Shown here piece by piece: positions 1-10,766 of a stretch of DNA of 64,000 nt. Source of the stretch: Mantis religiosa. Taxonomy: Eukaryota; Arthropoda; Insecta; Mantodea; Mantidae. A program made the translations under genes and the position numbers. Position 1 is the first letter of the stretch, and each line of letters begins with the position of its first letter. The notes under the pieces are model-generated. The model saw only the letters and a program-made list of their open reading frames with translations. It was not told the origin of the DNA and did not search any database. Location of the stretch: the NCBI GenBank assembly GCA_030765055.1, contig CM060953.1:194592482-194656481 (forward strand), given 5' to 3'.

Positions 1-315
1 AACGTGAAGTGCATCCCTCACCCTCCCTATAGTCTGGATTTAGCCCCATGTGACTTTTTCTATTTCCTAACTTGAAGAAACGCCTTCGCGGGAGGCATTA
101 TCCATCATCAGAAGCAGTAGTGAAGGCTGTGAAGGTGATTTTGAAGAATCTCTCAAGAAATGGTTTCCAGCATGTCTTTGAAGACTGGCAGAAATGCTGG
201 GACAAGTGCATCACATTCAGGGGAGACTATTTTGAGAAGGACCATCAAAATTATGATGAGTAAAGGTGCATTGTCAAAAAAAAAATTGTGATCATTCTTT
301 ACTGAACAGCCCTCG
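1..315 (+). mobile_element. mariner element, 3' end only
   Basis: This is the 3' third of a mariner-family DNA transposon, cut by the window edge. The readable protein starts at the motif YSPDLAPCD, which carries the last catalytic Asp of the DD34D triad, and continues through LKKRLRGRHYPSSEAV to FRGDYFEKD, the usual mariner C-terminus. The terminal inverted repeat reads as ...TCATTCTTTACTGAACAGC with CCCTCG at 310-315, followed by the TA target at 316-317. The same family occurs complete at 27124-28560. A frame break near 70 and the missing 5' part make it non-functional here. Homology is clear; the exact subfamily is not. Confidence 0.85.
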
Positions 316-317
316 TA

Positions 318-770
318 ACTGAGTTGCTCTCATTGCTGTCTGCTGCACTCTACTTAACTCTCTTTGTCAACTCTGTGTGCAAGGAACTGGCCATCCTCTT
401 ACATAGATGTGTAATGCAATGAAACTGCTCAAAATGAACCTTCAGGTGCAGCCATACAATAGCCTCATTTCTAGTCAGGCTTCAATGACAGCCAGTCTAG
501 TGCTATGGTCACAATACAAAAATATAAATTCCATAAATTCATTCTGCATATAACTTCATAAATTTATTGTTTTTACTACTGAAGTTCTTAATGCTCACTA
601 ATTAATTCTGTTTTGAAACTTAGAAAGTGGAAATACATTTTAGTTGTATAAAATTAGATAGTTAACTTGTGAATACTGCACTTTTAAGTATCTAAAAGAT
701 GGCATTTTCAAAGCCCAACACTCTGAGGTTTAATAATCATTTATTTTTGCTTTTGTTTCTAATTTTTCAG
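318..770. other. intron sequence, nothing recognised
   Basis: AT-rich sequence between the mariner end and the first visible CRYZL1-like exon. It ends in a normal 3' splice site, TTTGTTTCTAATTTTTCAG, with AG at 769-770. I see no coding or repeat signal in it. Confidence 0.6.
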
Positions 771-893
771 GGTTCTAATATTTATGAAGACAAAAATCTA
801 CAAAATTTGCCAAATCACCTGCCAACAAAGCATGATATCATATCATGTCTTGCCATAGGAGGACGTTGGGTGACTTCAAATGCCAATTTACAG
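771..893 (+). CDS. CRYZL1: CRYZL1-like quinone oxidoreductase, internal exon
   Basis: A 123-nt, phase 0-0 exon encoding 41 residues from GSNIYEDKNL to VTSNANLQ. It lies between a polypyrimidine tract with AG at 769-770 and the donor CAG|GTATGT at 894. The segment KHDIISCLAIGGRWVTSNANLQ, followed by LDPP in the next exon, matches the pattern of the C-terminal half of CRYZL1, a zinc-less member of the medium-chain dehydrogenase/reductase superfamily. The GGRWV stretch corresponds to the end of the Rossmann-type nucleotide-binding fold. CRYZL1 proteins are about 350 residues long, so roughly two thirds of the gene lies upstream of the window. The identification rests on remembered family sequence, not a search. 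No frame damage is seen. Confidence 0.85.
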
Positions 894-1237
894 GTATGTT
901 TTAAATTGTACTTGTGAAATTTAAATCTACGATTGTACTAATTTTTAGATGCATTTTCTTCCATATTGTACTTCTTATTGTTGCTTTGTCTGTCCAACCA
1001 TCCATCCATATGCATGCTTTAAAATCTAATAGCTCTGAGTAAGAAGGTGACATTTTACAGCCCACCTGTAAGTCATCTAATTTTGAAAATGTATTTATAA
1101 CTAAAACACATGTGAACTTTCACTTGAACTTTCTTTTATTGATCTGCTATAAATGGATATGAAGTCAGTGGCACATCACTTTAAAATTCTAAAAGGAAGT
1201 GGAAATCATACCATTAGAAACTATACAAAGTAAATAC

Positions 1238-1732
1238 TGTCACCCAATTAGCGTAAGGCACGACCGGCAACAGCTGGAAGGGGCCTGAGGCAACCGAGCC
1301 ACGCCCCCCGCCCATTAATCTGTCACTAACTGAGGGGTGATTAGGGAAATGTCACTTATCCCTGGGCGCTTCTCTCCCCTTCTCCTGTCTTCCGGAACTT
1401 TCGTGGTGATTGGCGGAAAACCAGAGACTTCTAGAAAAACAGTGACATTCCCTTAAAAAGGGCTTCAGAGAGACAGTCAGTCAGTGTTTGGCGAACAGCT
1501 GTAAGAGTGCGGCACTAGTGTAAGAACGAGAAGACTGTGCAACGGAAGAATTTACGTAATTGTGAGCGTACAGTGGAATTGTAACGGATGAACTGGTGAA
1601 TCGTAATTGTGTGCATTACGTAATCCTGTGTAATTGGCAAGTGTTTAACTGTAAGTTAAACACTGGTGGAAATAAAGAACATTTTTGAGTGGTGCAATTG
1701 GACTTTTCATTTCACGAACCCACAAAGTCACA
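1238..1732 (-). repeat. solo LTR, family L (4-bp target duplication)
   Basis: A 495-bp unit that reads on the minus strand from TGTGACTTTGTGGGTTCG to GGGTGACA, so it has TG...CA ends. It is flanked by the 4-bp direct repeat ATAC (1234-1237 and 1733-1736). Related copies lie at 10767-11213, 14251-14751 and 15033-15589. No gag, pol or primer-binding site adjoins it, so it is most simply a solo LTR of an LTR retrotransposon. A GAAATAAAG polyadenylation-like motif on the plus strand near 1670 is conserved among copies. Confidence 0.75.
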
Positions 1733-2019
1733 ATACTTTCATTGAAAACCTTTCATTACTATCTGCGCTAGATTTCTTGAGCGTTGGATTTATGGTGTGG
1801 TGCAGACAGAGGGGAAGAAGAGAGAGTTAACACACTTTAGTTTCTGCAGTGTAGTCAACCTAGAAAAACACAATTCAGCCAAATTGCGGTAAGATAAGCG
1901 AAGATATGCGTCAAAGGTATGAGATGTGTCAACAATCAATTGAACTCCATCCGATATGCTATATGCTTATATATTTATTGTTATGAAACACACAAAAGTA
2001 GAAGACAAATATTATGACA

Positions 2020-2352
2020 GCTATAAACATTCACTCACTTTGTGATTCTTCGATTTCCAAGTCTACTGTGTCACTTTTATTGCTGGTATCCTCTGATGTG
2101 TTAATAATTTCATCAATTGCATTTTCTATTACACCATCGTTTCCCCAATATTGCATTTCCAGCTGCTCGATCTTCTTGCAGTATCCTTTCCAATCCGTCG
2201 CTTCTATAGCAAGTTTCTGCACATTTGTGGCTCTCGTTAACATTGTGTACTTTGAAAACATTCTTTATTTTTGCCCACGCCATCTCAATTGCATTCAGAT
2301 TACAGTTATACAGAGGTAGAAGAAAAATAGTGTTTCCCCTTTTGAGAGCCAT
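2020..2352 (-). pseudogene. IS630/Tc1-type transposase, C-terminal fragment
   Basis: Two overlapping minus-strand frames make one decayed protein tail. The first has the motif LPLYNCNLNAIEMAWAKIKN (N-x-E, carrying the last acidic residue of a DDE domain). The second continues with WKGYCKKIEQLEMQYW and an acidic Ser/Glu/Asp tail ending ESQSE. This pattern belongs to the DDE_3 (IS630/Tc1-like) transposases common in insect genomes. A frameshift separates the two parts and the N-terminal two thirds are absent. The element at 8122-9473 carries an N-terminal part of what looks like the same family. Confidence 0.7.
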
Positions 2353-3468
2353 AACATCGACAACATACCTGTTGCTTTTAGATTTGTTGTAAACTGGTTA
2401 GTTAATACTTAACCTAAAAATTGCTCAAAATGAAATGGCATACATGTGAAAGGGGAACAACATAGTCCGCCTCCACGTGGTGTTCCCTGGATAACGCTAA
2501 ATGGACTACAACACAGGCATGTTTTCCAATACAAAAGAAGAGCACTTTTCAGTGCTGTTTTGGAATGCCGGAGGAATGACCCACATTTGGACAAATGTAA
2601 TGGTCTCAAAAGTGGGAACCTACAGGCTTTATATTGGGAAGCTAGGGGGAAAATGATGCAAATCAACTAATCCCCAGTGCCATTAGTCAACAACAACATG
2701 TGAAAGCTTAGCATATTAGCCACTAGATGTCGCAGTGTGTAGTGCATTTCCTGTTTCAAAGTTGTCATCTGTGTTTACGGAAATAGGCAAAACCTACCGA
2801 ATGAGGACTTGGGACCCGAACGCTCAAGAAATCTTGTGCAAATAGTATTTCATACTCTTGTAAAAAGATGTCCATTTTTTGTTATGATTAAGTTGCTTTA
2901 GTCCTGTTGTTTGTACATGAACAATAAGATTTTTGAGCATTGAGCATTTTCAGGTATATTCCTGACCTTCCAACATTCACCCAGTACTATCAGTTTACCA
3001 GCATTAATTTTTGTGACATTTCTCGATATGAAGAGCACTGTTATCTGTGTACTTTGAAAGAGTATGAATCAATAAAAGATGATCTTTTTGAAGAGCTGTT
3101 GGTACCCTATCTGACTGCGTTCCCATTTGAAACTTTAAAGTGAATACCGCTTGACCTCTTTGTGGTTATGACTGATTGACGAAATCTAGCTCAAGCAAAA
3201 GTTTACATATGCTTTAGGTATAAATATTTTTGTCTCAGAAATTTTAATGTAAAAATAAAATTTTAGAAATGTGATTCTTATGCACACTAAAAGGGTGTAC
3301 ACGAAAAGAACATATTTGCAGCACAGTGCTACGAGCAAAATCATTATCCTAATACAGAACTATAGGCAAAAATGGATAGAATCTTTTACAAAAACTGACA
3401 GAATTTCTGAACAAATTGTCAACTATAAAGGACATAGATTAGTTGGAAGCCCAAAAGCGTGTTGGAGA

Positions 3469-3720
3469 TTTTTTTTTTTTTGTATATATAGTTTACGTCC
3501 TCCAATGTTAAGTCATATCGGATGATGAATGGAATGGGTGAAATGATGCTCAAATGACCCCGGGGTCCATAGAGCTTAGAGTTACCCGACATTCATCTTT
3601 CAGGATAAGGGGAAACCCTGGAAAAAAGCTTATCCAGGTAACTCACCCTGACCGAGATTCGAACTCAGGACCTCTTGAACATGAGGCAGATATGCTGCCA
3701 CTATGCTACCGAGGCGGGTG
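3469..3720 (-). repeat. tRNA-derived SINE, family S
   Basis: On the minus strand this starts CCCGCCTCGGTAGC, has an A-box-like TAGCATAGTGG and a B-box-like GAGTTCGAATCTC, then the body GGTCAGGGTGAGTTACCTGG and AAGATGAATGTCGGGTAACT. It ends in TTGGAGGACGTAAAC plus a short A-rich tail seen as poly-T at 3471-3481. Other copies are at 20444, 22731, 32428 and 46143. Pol III-type promoter boxes plus a family-specific tail define it as a SINE. Confidence 0.8.
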
Positions 3721-3906
3721 CATGTTGGAGAGAGCAGATGTGAGTCTGGAACTGGTGTAACTCAGTCTATAAAAGAAGAGGAGGACAAATTTGTATTTTA
3801 ATGTTCCAGTGACCACTTTTTCTCTCATTGTAATTCTACAAATTAAAACAAAGTAACTTTTTCAATAAGCTGATCAGTAATTAATATTGATTATGTCTGT
3901 TTACAG

Positions 3907-4058
3907 CTGGACCCTCCAAATTCTCGACTCATGTATTTGAGATGTGCTACTGTTGGTTTCCTGTTTGAACAAGCTTGGCTGATGTCCAATGCTCAACAAG
4001 GACGATACCAACACATTCTAATGGATGTGCTGGAGAAGGTTTCTACAAAAACTATCCA
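3907..4058 (+). CDS. CRYZL1: CRYZL1-like quinone oxidoreductase, penultimate exon
   Basis: A 152-nt exon that opens at phase 0 directly after TTTACAG and closes two bases into a codon before the donor GTAAGC at 4059. It reads LDPPNSRLMYLRCATVG, FLFEQAWLMSNAQQGRYQ, HILMDVLEKVSTKTI. The LDPP(D/N)S, SN(V/A)QQG(K/R)Y and DV(M/L)EK(L/V)S positions match the CRYZL1 C-terminal pattern I remember. It continues the previous exon in frame with no stop. I infer an active, constrained gene from the open frames and consensus splice sites in otherwise decayed DNA. Confidence 0.87.
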
Positions 4059-4497
4059 GTAAGCATAAATCAAAGTATTTATAGCATTCTGTTTGTAATT
4101 AAAGGTCTGTTCTGGTAATCTCTCAGGTTTAAGGTTTCAGTAGAACTATCATTTCTAATCTAGTAATTTCTTTCTATTGTTGTGCCATTTTTATGTTTTG
4201 CACAAAGAATGTGAACAAAAAATGTTTACATTCTTGCAGAAGATTATTTTTTCTAACTAGTTACTAATCAATATAAACATTTGTTGATAGTTTCACACAC
4301 ATTTCACTGTAGGGGATGCAAGAAACTAAAGCGATAGTCAAGTTGTTTAAAATCAGGCTGCTTTAGTGCTGGCCTCAAAACTCCATATTCCTTTAATCAT
4401 TACAAACAACGGAATAGCAACAGCATTTTGGAAATAATTTATGCCATAGAAAAAAGTAATTTGAAATAACTTTATTAATTAAACATTATTATTAATA

Positions 4498-4830
4498 TAA
4501 ATTTAAGTCGAACTAGTACCCAATGCTCCATAAATTGCTAGTGTTGGACCTTCCTAACATCCTCAGCTAATGTGAACTTTTGAATTTTGATTTAGTGAAC
4601 TCCTTGGAGGCAATACAGACATCTCTGTTGGTATCTTAATGAACTTAAAATTCAGGTTCTCTTCAAAGGTGGTGTCAAAATTGAACAGTTCTCCTTTATA
4701 TTTCTTTATGAATATCTTTTCCCATGAGGTTAATGCAGTTGGACCTGAACACTTTCTAATAAGTGGATTTCTTGTTCTATATCATGATTATCATTGTTGA
4801 TGTGTTGCTATATCTCGATATCCCTTGCCT
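4498..4830 (-). mobile_element. Penelope-like element, GIY-YIG fragment
   Basis: A degenerate copy of the sequence also found at 11317 and 30150: GTCGAACTAGTACCCAATGC, then TTCCTAACATCCTCAGCT, then a stretch whose minus-strand translation matches the tail of the GIY-YIG nuclease frame at 11404-11856 (LTTWEKIFIK-like). The nuclease core itself is missing or unreadable. It is truncated and non-coding. Confidence 0.6.
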
Positions 4831-4849
4831 AAATTTCGCCACTTTTCTA

Positions 4850-5308
4850 ACCTCTTGAATCCCCACACTTGTTTCACTCTGCTTTTCCCTGATCCCTTGT
4901 ATCCCCACACTCATTTTCTTAATCACCTTGATTCTCATACTTGTTTCACTCTGTACTCGATATAATGCAATTACTTGTTTTATTTTCTTCGCTCTGTTGA
5001 CCCTATTTCTGACATTTCTCCCTCTTTTTCTCCATTGACATTGTTCATCACTTTCACTCTGTCATTGCACACTTCATTTACTCCAGGTGCATTCTGGACA
5101 CACTGGATACTGAAATCAGCTTAAGTCTGCTGTATCAACAGCATTCATATATTCTGCATCTTGAATGTTCCTTGTGCTGCTTCTCTGCTCATCCACTTGC
5201 CACAGTTTGCCGTTTTGTAAAAATGTATTGAAACCTTGTTTTCTCGCTGTCTTCCTTTCTTCAATCAGCTTCATCCTTTGTTCTCTTTGTTCATAAGATA
5301 CATCCTTA

Positions 5309-5370
<62 letters not shown>

Positions 5371-5760
5371 TATTCCCCTTAGCTGTTTTGTTTGTTGTAA
5401 TACCTCTGTTACAAATTCCGTATTGCTGAATTTCACCAATATATTTCTTTTGCCTTCCAATTTTGGAATTCTAAATGCGTTCCGCAGTTCGAAGCCTCTC
5501 TTTTTGATCCCTAGCCTCTTCATTAACAGTTCTCGTCTCTCTTGAAGTACTTCAATTCCTTTTCGTTCTTCTATCCCAGAAATTAAGTTGTATCTTCTCA
5601 TTAAGTCTTCCATTCTTTTTTCCATTTCTCCATCTTGGTTTTTACCTTCTCCAACTCTTTAGTTTTAATCTCCAACTCTATATTATCCCACTTGCTCCAT
5701 TCTTGTTTAAATCTCATTGCCATGTTACTTAGTTGCTTTTCCCTCACTTCCATGGGAACA
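4850..5760 (-). pseudogene. LINE ORF1-like protein, broken, with an AT microsatellite
   Basis: Minus-strand frames encode a charged, helical protein. A first part at about 5620-5755 (QLSNMAMRFKQEWSKWDN, KELEKVKTKMEK) looks like coiled coil. A 169-residue frame follows (5625-5116) with RRELLMKRLGIKKRG, KRNILVKFSN and DVSYEQREQRMKLIEERKTA. The segment before DVSYEQR and the one after it resemble the RNA-binding part of L1- or I-like ORF1 proteins; this is inference from pattern. A (TA)n run at 5312-5368 sits inside the frame and reads as alternating Ile-Tyr without shifting it. The upstream part is frameshifted. Confidence 0.5.
5312..5368. repeat. (AT)n microsatellite
   Basis: About 28 uninterrupted AT dinucleotides, inside the LINE ORF1-like frame. 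Confidence 0.97.
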
Positions 5761-7095
5761 ACTGTGCCACACGTCCGTTCTGCTCCATTGGTACTTTAGT
5801 ACTCCGGCACCTTACAAGTAAACACCTTTGTTCATTGTCTTCTCTAAAACCTTTTAAAAACAAACCATTTGATTGCATCCAAGTCAGTCCTTTCCTCTCA
5901 GATTTATCACAATAATCCATATATGTCTCTCTCTAATCTTTCTTAATCGTCCTAATTGTAGAGAACTCTCTCTAAAACTGTCCCAAATATCGTGCCTCTT
6001 TATATCTTCAACTCTTTGCCTAACTTCTTACTAAAGTGCTACAATTTTTAACTCTTGCTTTCCACAGTACCCCCTATTCCAATTTCTTGTACTTTGCTTG
6101 ACCAACTATTAAATTTCATTACTTCATTCATTTGAAGTAATTCTGGCTTATAAGTACATTATTATCAATGATGACACAGTCCTGTCCAAAAAGCATCAAA
6201 CAGTGTACCGCAGGATGACTCATGAGTTCCCTGCTCTTCACTATCTGACATCAAAGACATTGTTAAGGACCTCCCCACATTGAAGTTAATAATGAATGCA
6301 CATCATATGGCTCTAGGTCACACTGCAAGAATAATTTGCAAGCAGCGCTTGAGAAGCTTGAGTTGGCCAGCAACTATAGCTTTGAGATCAATAAAGAAAA
6401 AATCAGTGCATATGATTTTTAGAAAGGAGGAAAACCAGCTGAAGATTACAAACCTAAGGAGAAACTTTGAGACGATAAACAGCTTTTGATACCTAATTGT
6501 AAGCCTACAACTGACCATGACTTCCTACAGCATACACATCCAGAAAAGAGCAATGACTGCCATGAAAATCATGAACAGAATTCCAAATATCAGCAAACTC
6601 TCCTTGACCACAGCAGTGTCACTATTCCGTATAGTCCTAATGCCGATAGCCTCCAGAATTAATATAGGAGAAGCAGACGAGCATTGACCTTGTAAAACTA
6701 AAAAAACATGAAGGAAGATTCCTGAAGAGGCTTCTAGAAGCCAGGAAGCATTCACCCTCAAGGATAGTCTACGTGTTGACCAGAGAAAGTTTTTTCATAG
6801 AGGACCTCAGGCTGGAATTAATGCTGCCATCTAACATTGACCCAAACTTCTAAGGCACAAGATGGAAGAGACATGCCAAGACCAAAGACATGTGGTAGCC
6901 AGACCCACTATTTACAGCTTGCATCACAAAATATGTAGGAAGTAAAGGTTCCATGAACCAGACACTTACTGCATATTCTCATAGTGTGACCGAAAGTACG
7001 AATGCTATCACAATGTCTGGAAAAAGAACATAATCTATAAAAGTCCACAGTGAAAACTAACCAACTACTTAATGCTCTTTTGAGAGCTCCTTATA

Positions 7096-9691
7096 TAAGG
7101 TGCATTCAAGTTATAACACCTATTTTTTTTTTCAGGACTGGGACCAATAGAACTCTAGTGGCAGCGACGAGAGTTAGGACTGTTTTTAATACTTAAAATG
7201 GCGATGTTTTCATTGCAAGAGCAGCTTGTAATCATTCATTTTCTCCATTTTTGTGGTGTGACACCTATTGAAATTCATTGCCAGTTGAGTGAGGCATGTG
7301 ATGATGGTACCATGGATGTGTCTAATGTGCATTCCTGGGTGTGACAGTTCAATGAAGGCAGAACATTGTGTGACAACAAACCAAGACAGTCATGGCCTCG
7401 CACCAGTCGGTCTGATGACATGATCCAGCGAATGGAGAACGTTGTTTTGGAGGATCGCCAGTTGTGCATTGCAGACATTGCCTCCAAAATTGGAATTTCC
7501 GTGCGATCTGTGCACACATTCCTGCATGAAGATCTGAAAATACGAAAAGTGTCTTCCAGGTGGGTGCCACGAATGGTGACGGACAATCACAAGGCTGCGC
7601 GTTTGGCAAATTGTCAGTTGATGTTGATGCATGATGACAGCATGAATGGAACTTTCTTTCAATCGATTGTGACAATGGATGAGACGTGGATGCCTTTTTA
7701 AAACCCTAAAACGAAGTGCCAGTCAGCTCAATGGAAGCACACAGACTTCGCTGCCACCAAAAAGGTTTCAGGTGAGTGCCAGTGCTGACAAAATGATGGT
7801 GGCCGTCTTCTAGGACAGCAGTGGTGTAATCCTTCCTCATTGCATTCCAAAGGGACTAAGGTAACAGCTGCATCCTACAAAAATGTTTTGAAGAATAAAC
7901 GCCTCCCAGCATTGCTTGAAAAACGGGCGGAAAAGGTTGAACGTGTGCTCTTTCATCAAGACAATACACCAGCACATCGGGTGAATGCAGCACAGGAGTT
8001 TCTTTGTGGCAACAACTTTGAAGTGATTGCTCATGCACCCTACTCACCTGACCTGGCTCCTAGCTACTTTTGGCTGTTTCCCACGATAAAAGACACTCTC
8101 CGTGGTCGTAGATTCACTATACCTTGCTTCACGTAAGCTTGCCCAGTATCTTTTAACGGTCACGTGACCTAATCACCTCTCATTGGTTGCTGTTGTGGTA
8201 ATGACTGTCGTGCGATAAAAATTAGTTCGTTATTTAACATGGTGATATATCATTATATGTTGGAAGAGAATTGTCAAATTTATATTTTCGTAACTGTTTT
8301 AATTAAATATATTATGCAACAGAGTTGATTTATCTGAAATGCATATTAATTCTTAAACGAATTAAAGAGGAGGTCCCTTTGCTCTCAAGCACATGGCACG
8401 ATAGCACGTGATTTAGCGGTAGTGATGACATATTTGTTTATATGACTTTTATCACTGACCTTGTTTTGAACTGGATTAGTCATGCATCGCCATTCGAGAG
8501 TGTGGGAGCTAAATTATTTTATTGATCGTTTATTGCGCATGTACTTATTATATGTATAATGGCAGAGTCTACCGCAAGTTTTTCGCTGAAGTATCGTAAG
8601 GATAATTATTTACAAACAGGCGAAAAAAGAATTGTGTTGCATGTGTTTAATGCACTCACAGAGAAGAATCCGTCTTTGTCAGTGAGAGAGATCGAACAGC
8701 TGTGCTCTGAAGTTACAGGTGTGAGTGTTAGATCCGTAGGAACATCGCGACATGAAATTGAGGAAACAGGAAAACTTACCACTCCAGGCAAAAGCAGGAA
8801 TAAACAAATGTGCGTGCTCGGAAAAAAATACGTGAAAAGTGTTGTGCGTCGTCATGTGTGTAGTTTTTCTTTAGAAACGAACTCCCTAACATAAGTAACA
8901 TTTCATCTGCTATAAATGAGGATGAAGATTTACCAAATTTCAGCAGATTGCTTATACAGCTGGGATTTGTGAATGAAAAAAGAGGCAAGAAAAATGTGCT
9001 AAAAGACAGAGGCGATATTGCTGTGTGGCAAAGACGCTATTTAAGGACAACCACACTGCACCGAGATACAAATCGCTAAATATACACGAAGAACACACGA
9101 AAAGTAAGGTATGGTGTGACACGACTTTTAAGACTGAAAGACAAGCAGTTTTGAAAGGTATGTGTGCTGGTTTAAAAAATTCCAGAGGAAAAGGCCAAAG
9201 GCCTTTCATTATAAACTCTTTCAGTTTCATTGCTCAGTCATTCTGTTTCAATTTGCTCAGTTCATTATAAACTTGTATTTTTGCATGCCTTCATATCTTT
9301 ATTTGTATGATTTTTGTTGATTTTATTTATCTTCCCGGCAATTATTACGAAATGTGACGGGAAGGCACCGCCTATGGCCTATGACGCGAAAGCATTAGCC
9401 AATTAGGGCGAGGGGGAAGGTTGTTGAACGCGGAGTGATACATTTCAGCTGGGCAAGGTTATATGAAACAGAGTAGGTGTGCCGCTATTGCCTCAGCGAT
9501 TTTCCAGTGGTCAAAACACACTCCTAAAGAAGTGTTCGCAGCAGCCATGGAATCATGGCATTGACATTGTGAAAAATGTGTACGGCTAGTGGGAGATTAG
9601 TGTCACGAGAAGTGAAATTAGTTGCACATTTTTCTTGTGATTACTTTGTGAGAAAAAAAAAAAATAGGTGTTATAACTTGAATGCGCCTCA
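7096..9691 (+). mobile_element. mariner element interrupted by another DNA transposon
   Basis: Inverted termini read TAAGGTGCATTCAAGTTATAA (7096) and, reversed, TGAGGCGCATTCAAGTTATAA (9691), each next to TA. The transposase starts at the ATG at 7198 with an HTH region, then gives MDVSNVHSWV, RVSVR-type HTH and SSRWVPRM. The catalytic region shows TMDETW (first Asp), FHQDNTPAHR (second Asp) and PYSPDLAPSYFWLFP (third Asp). After the insertion it resumes at about 9475 with IASAIFQWSKHTPKEVF and CEKCVRLVGD. In-frame stops and frameshifts make it a pseudogene. Removing 8122-9473 restores element continuity around a duplicated TA. A palindromic relative is at 32232-33142. Confidence 0.9.
8122..9473 (+). 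mobile_element. IS630/Tc1-type transposon inserted in mariner
   Basis: A 1352-bp insertion bordered by TA (8120-8121 and 9474-9475). The ends match when inverted: CCTTGCTTCACGTAAGCTTG against CTCTGTTTCATATAACCTTG, both continuing CCCAG. An open frame at 8559-8894 begins MAESTASFSLKYRKDNYLQ and has an HTH-like block (SVREIEQLCSEVTGVSVRSV). After a frame break it continues NISSAINEDEDLPNFSRLL, QLGFVNEKRGKKNVL and DIAVWQRRYLRT. This is the N-terminal organisation of DDE_3/IS630-type transposases. The catalytic domain is deleted, so this is a non-autonomous derivative. Confidence 0.8.
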
Positions 9692-10170
9692 TATATTTTT
9701 ATTGTTACTTCTATTTTACCTAATACTCTCCCACAAAACCATGTGCTCTCCTAGCTATAAATCACTTAAAATTCTCTCCATCACCAAATCTTTCTTCCCT
9801 TCTCTTCCTAACTCTGCTAATGCTGCTACCTTTGGTGAAGATTTGAGTAACCCCAACACCTGTACAAAGCATTGATTAATTTCCATCCCTCTGAAGCACT
9901 AAGTCTCTAATCCCATTTTTATTTCCACTGCCATCACATATATTCTCTCTAACCATACAAATTTACTGTTGACATTAATATGACCTATCTGAACGAAACA
10001 TAGTTAAATACAACATAGCCTGGAACATATTTATTGACTGCAGAAACAAACCTCTTTGTAAGTGAAACTAAAGTATCAATGATCCACTCACATGTTCAGA
10101 TATTTTGAAAACTTTCTGTTTATAATTAGTTCTAATAACTAATGTATGATTTTGTATGTTTCTCTTCCAG

Positions 10171-10267
10171 TCCAAATATTCATCATACCGTGCCATTTGA
10201 TGGTGTTGTCGAAGCAGTGAAGTCCCTGGAAAATATCAGAGTTGGAAAAGTTGTAATGACTAATTAA
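10171..10267 (+). CDS. CRYZL1: CRYZL1-like quinone oxidoreductase, last coding exon
   Basis: The first base completes the split His codon (CA|T); the exon then reads PNIHHTVPFDGVVEAVKSLE and NIRVGKVVMTN before TAA at 10265-10267. The PLY/PFD...AVKSL layout fits the conserved end of MDR-family reductases, where the last helix-strand pair closes the catalytic domain. With the two earlier exons it gives a continuous 123-residue C-terminus. The 3' UTR follows to ATTAAA motifs at 10472-10477 and 10484-10489, the likely polyadenylation signals. The next 17 kb carry no host exon I can see before the convergent minus-strand gene. Confidence 0.85.
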
Positions 10268-10500
10268 AACACAAGTTCATTGTCCCTCCCACCACAGATA
10301 CAGATACATATCACTGTGCTGCAAATCATTTCCAATGCTGTATACACAAAATATTTGTTTGTCATGTTAACAATGATGTATTTATTTTTGTGATGTGTAT
10401 ATTTATGTACCTGTTATGATGTATGCCAAACTTTATATGTTGATATTCATTTGTACCTAATTCCTTGCTGAATTAAAATGCATTATTAAAAACAAAGCTG
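10268..10500 (+). other. CRYZL1: 3' UTR of the CRYZL1-like gene
   Basis: Unique AT-rich sequence after the stop, with two ATTAAA hexamers (10472 and 10484), variants of the polyadenylation signal. The exact cleavage site cannot be read from genomic sequence. Confidence 0.55.
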
Positions 10501-10766
10501 CTTTTTGTTGTCCCATTTGCAGTTTTTAACAGCAAAATAGAGCATGTAGTTTTGAGTGCACTTGGCATAAGTAAGCTACTTGAAGTAAAAGAAGTGTAGA
10601 GTTAAGACGGTTACCTGGTCTCTGTGCTTGTTTTGAGGTCCTCTCCAAGATGGCAACTTCTGGCTTCTGCTTCTGTTGCTTTCTCCAAAATTATATGAAG
10701 GCTTTAGGGATGATGATTTCTAGGATTTTGGGTGCCTCAGCTTTTTCATAGACTTAGGAATATTAC

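Larger units (their letters stand above)
894..3906 (+). other. CRYZL1-like intron (3.0 kb) filled with repeats
   Basis: Phase-0 intron with donor GTATGT and acceptor TGTTTACAG. It holds a solo LTR (1238-1732), a reverse-strand transposase fragment (2020-2352) and a SINE (3469-3720). The stretches 894-1237, 1733-2019 and 2353-3468 contain nothing I recognise. A short open frame at 2940-3143 has no recognisable family. Confidence 0.75.
4059..10170 (+). other. CRYZL1-like last intron (6.1 kb) with nested transposons
   Basis: Phase-2 intron, donor CCA|GTAAGC and acceptor TTTCTCTTCCAG at 10170. It contains a PLE fragment (4498-4830), LINE ORF1 remains (4850-5760) and a mariner with an inserted transposon (7096-9691). 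The stretches 4060-4497 and 9692-10170 show nothing recognisable. In 5761-7095 a few short frames (6280-6489, for example) look like decayed protein, but I cannot assign them. Confidence 0.75.

Noticed and set aside
2940..3143. 67-codon frame in the first visible CRYZL1-like intron
   Set aside because: No splice-site support, no family motif, and it is not needed to join the flanking exons.
5312..5368. A real Ile-Tyr repeat protein
   Set aside because: It is a microsatellite inside a dead LINE frame.
6280..6890. Possible reverse transcriptase or transposase remains
   Set aside because: Short frames exist, but no motif could be matched to a family with confidence.
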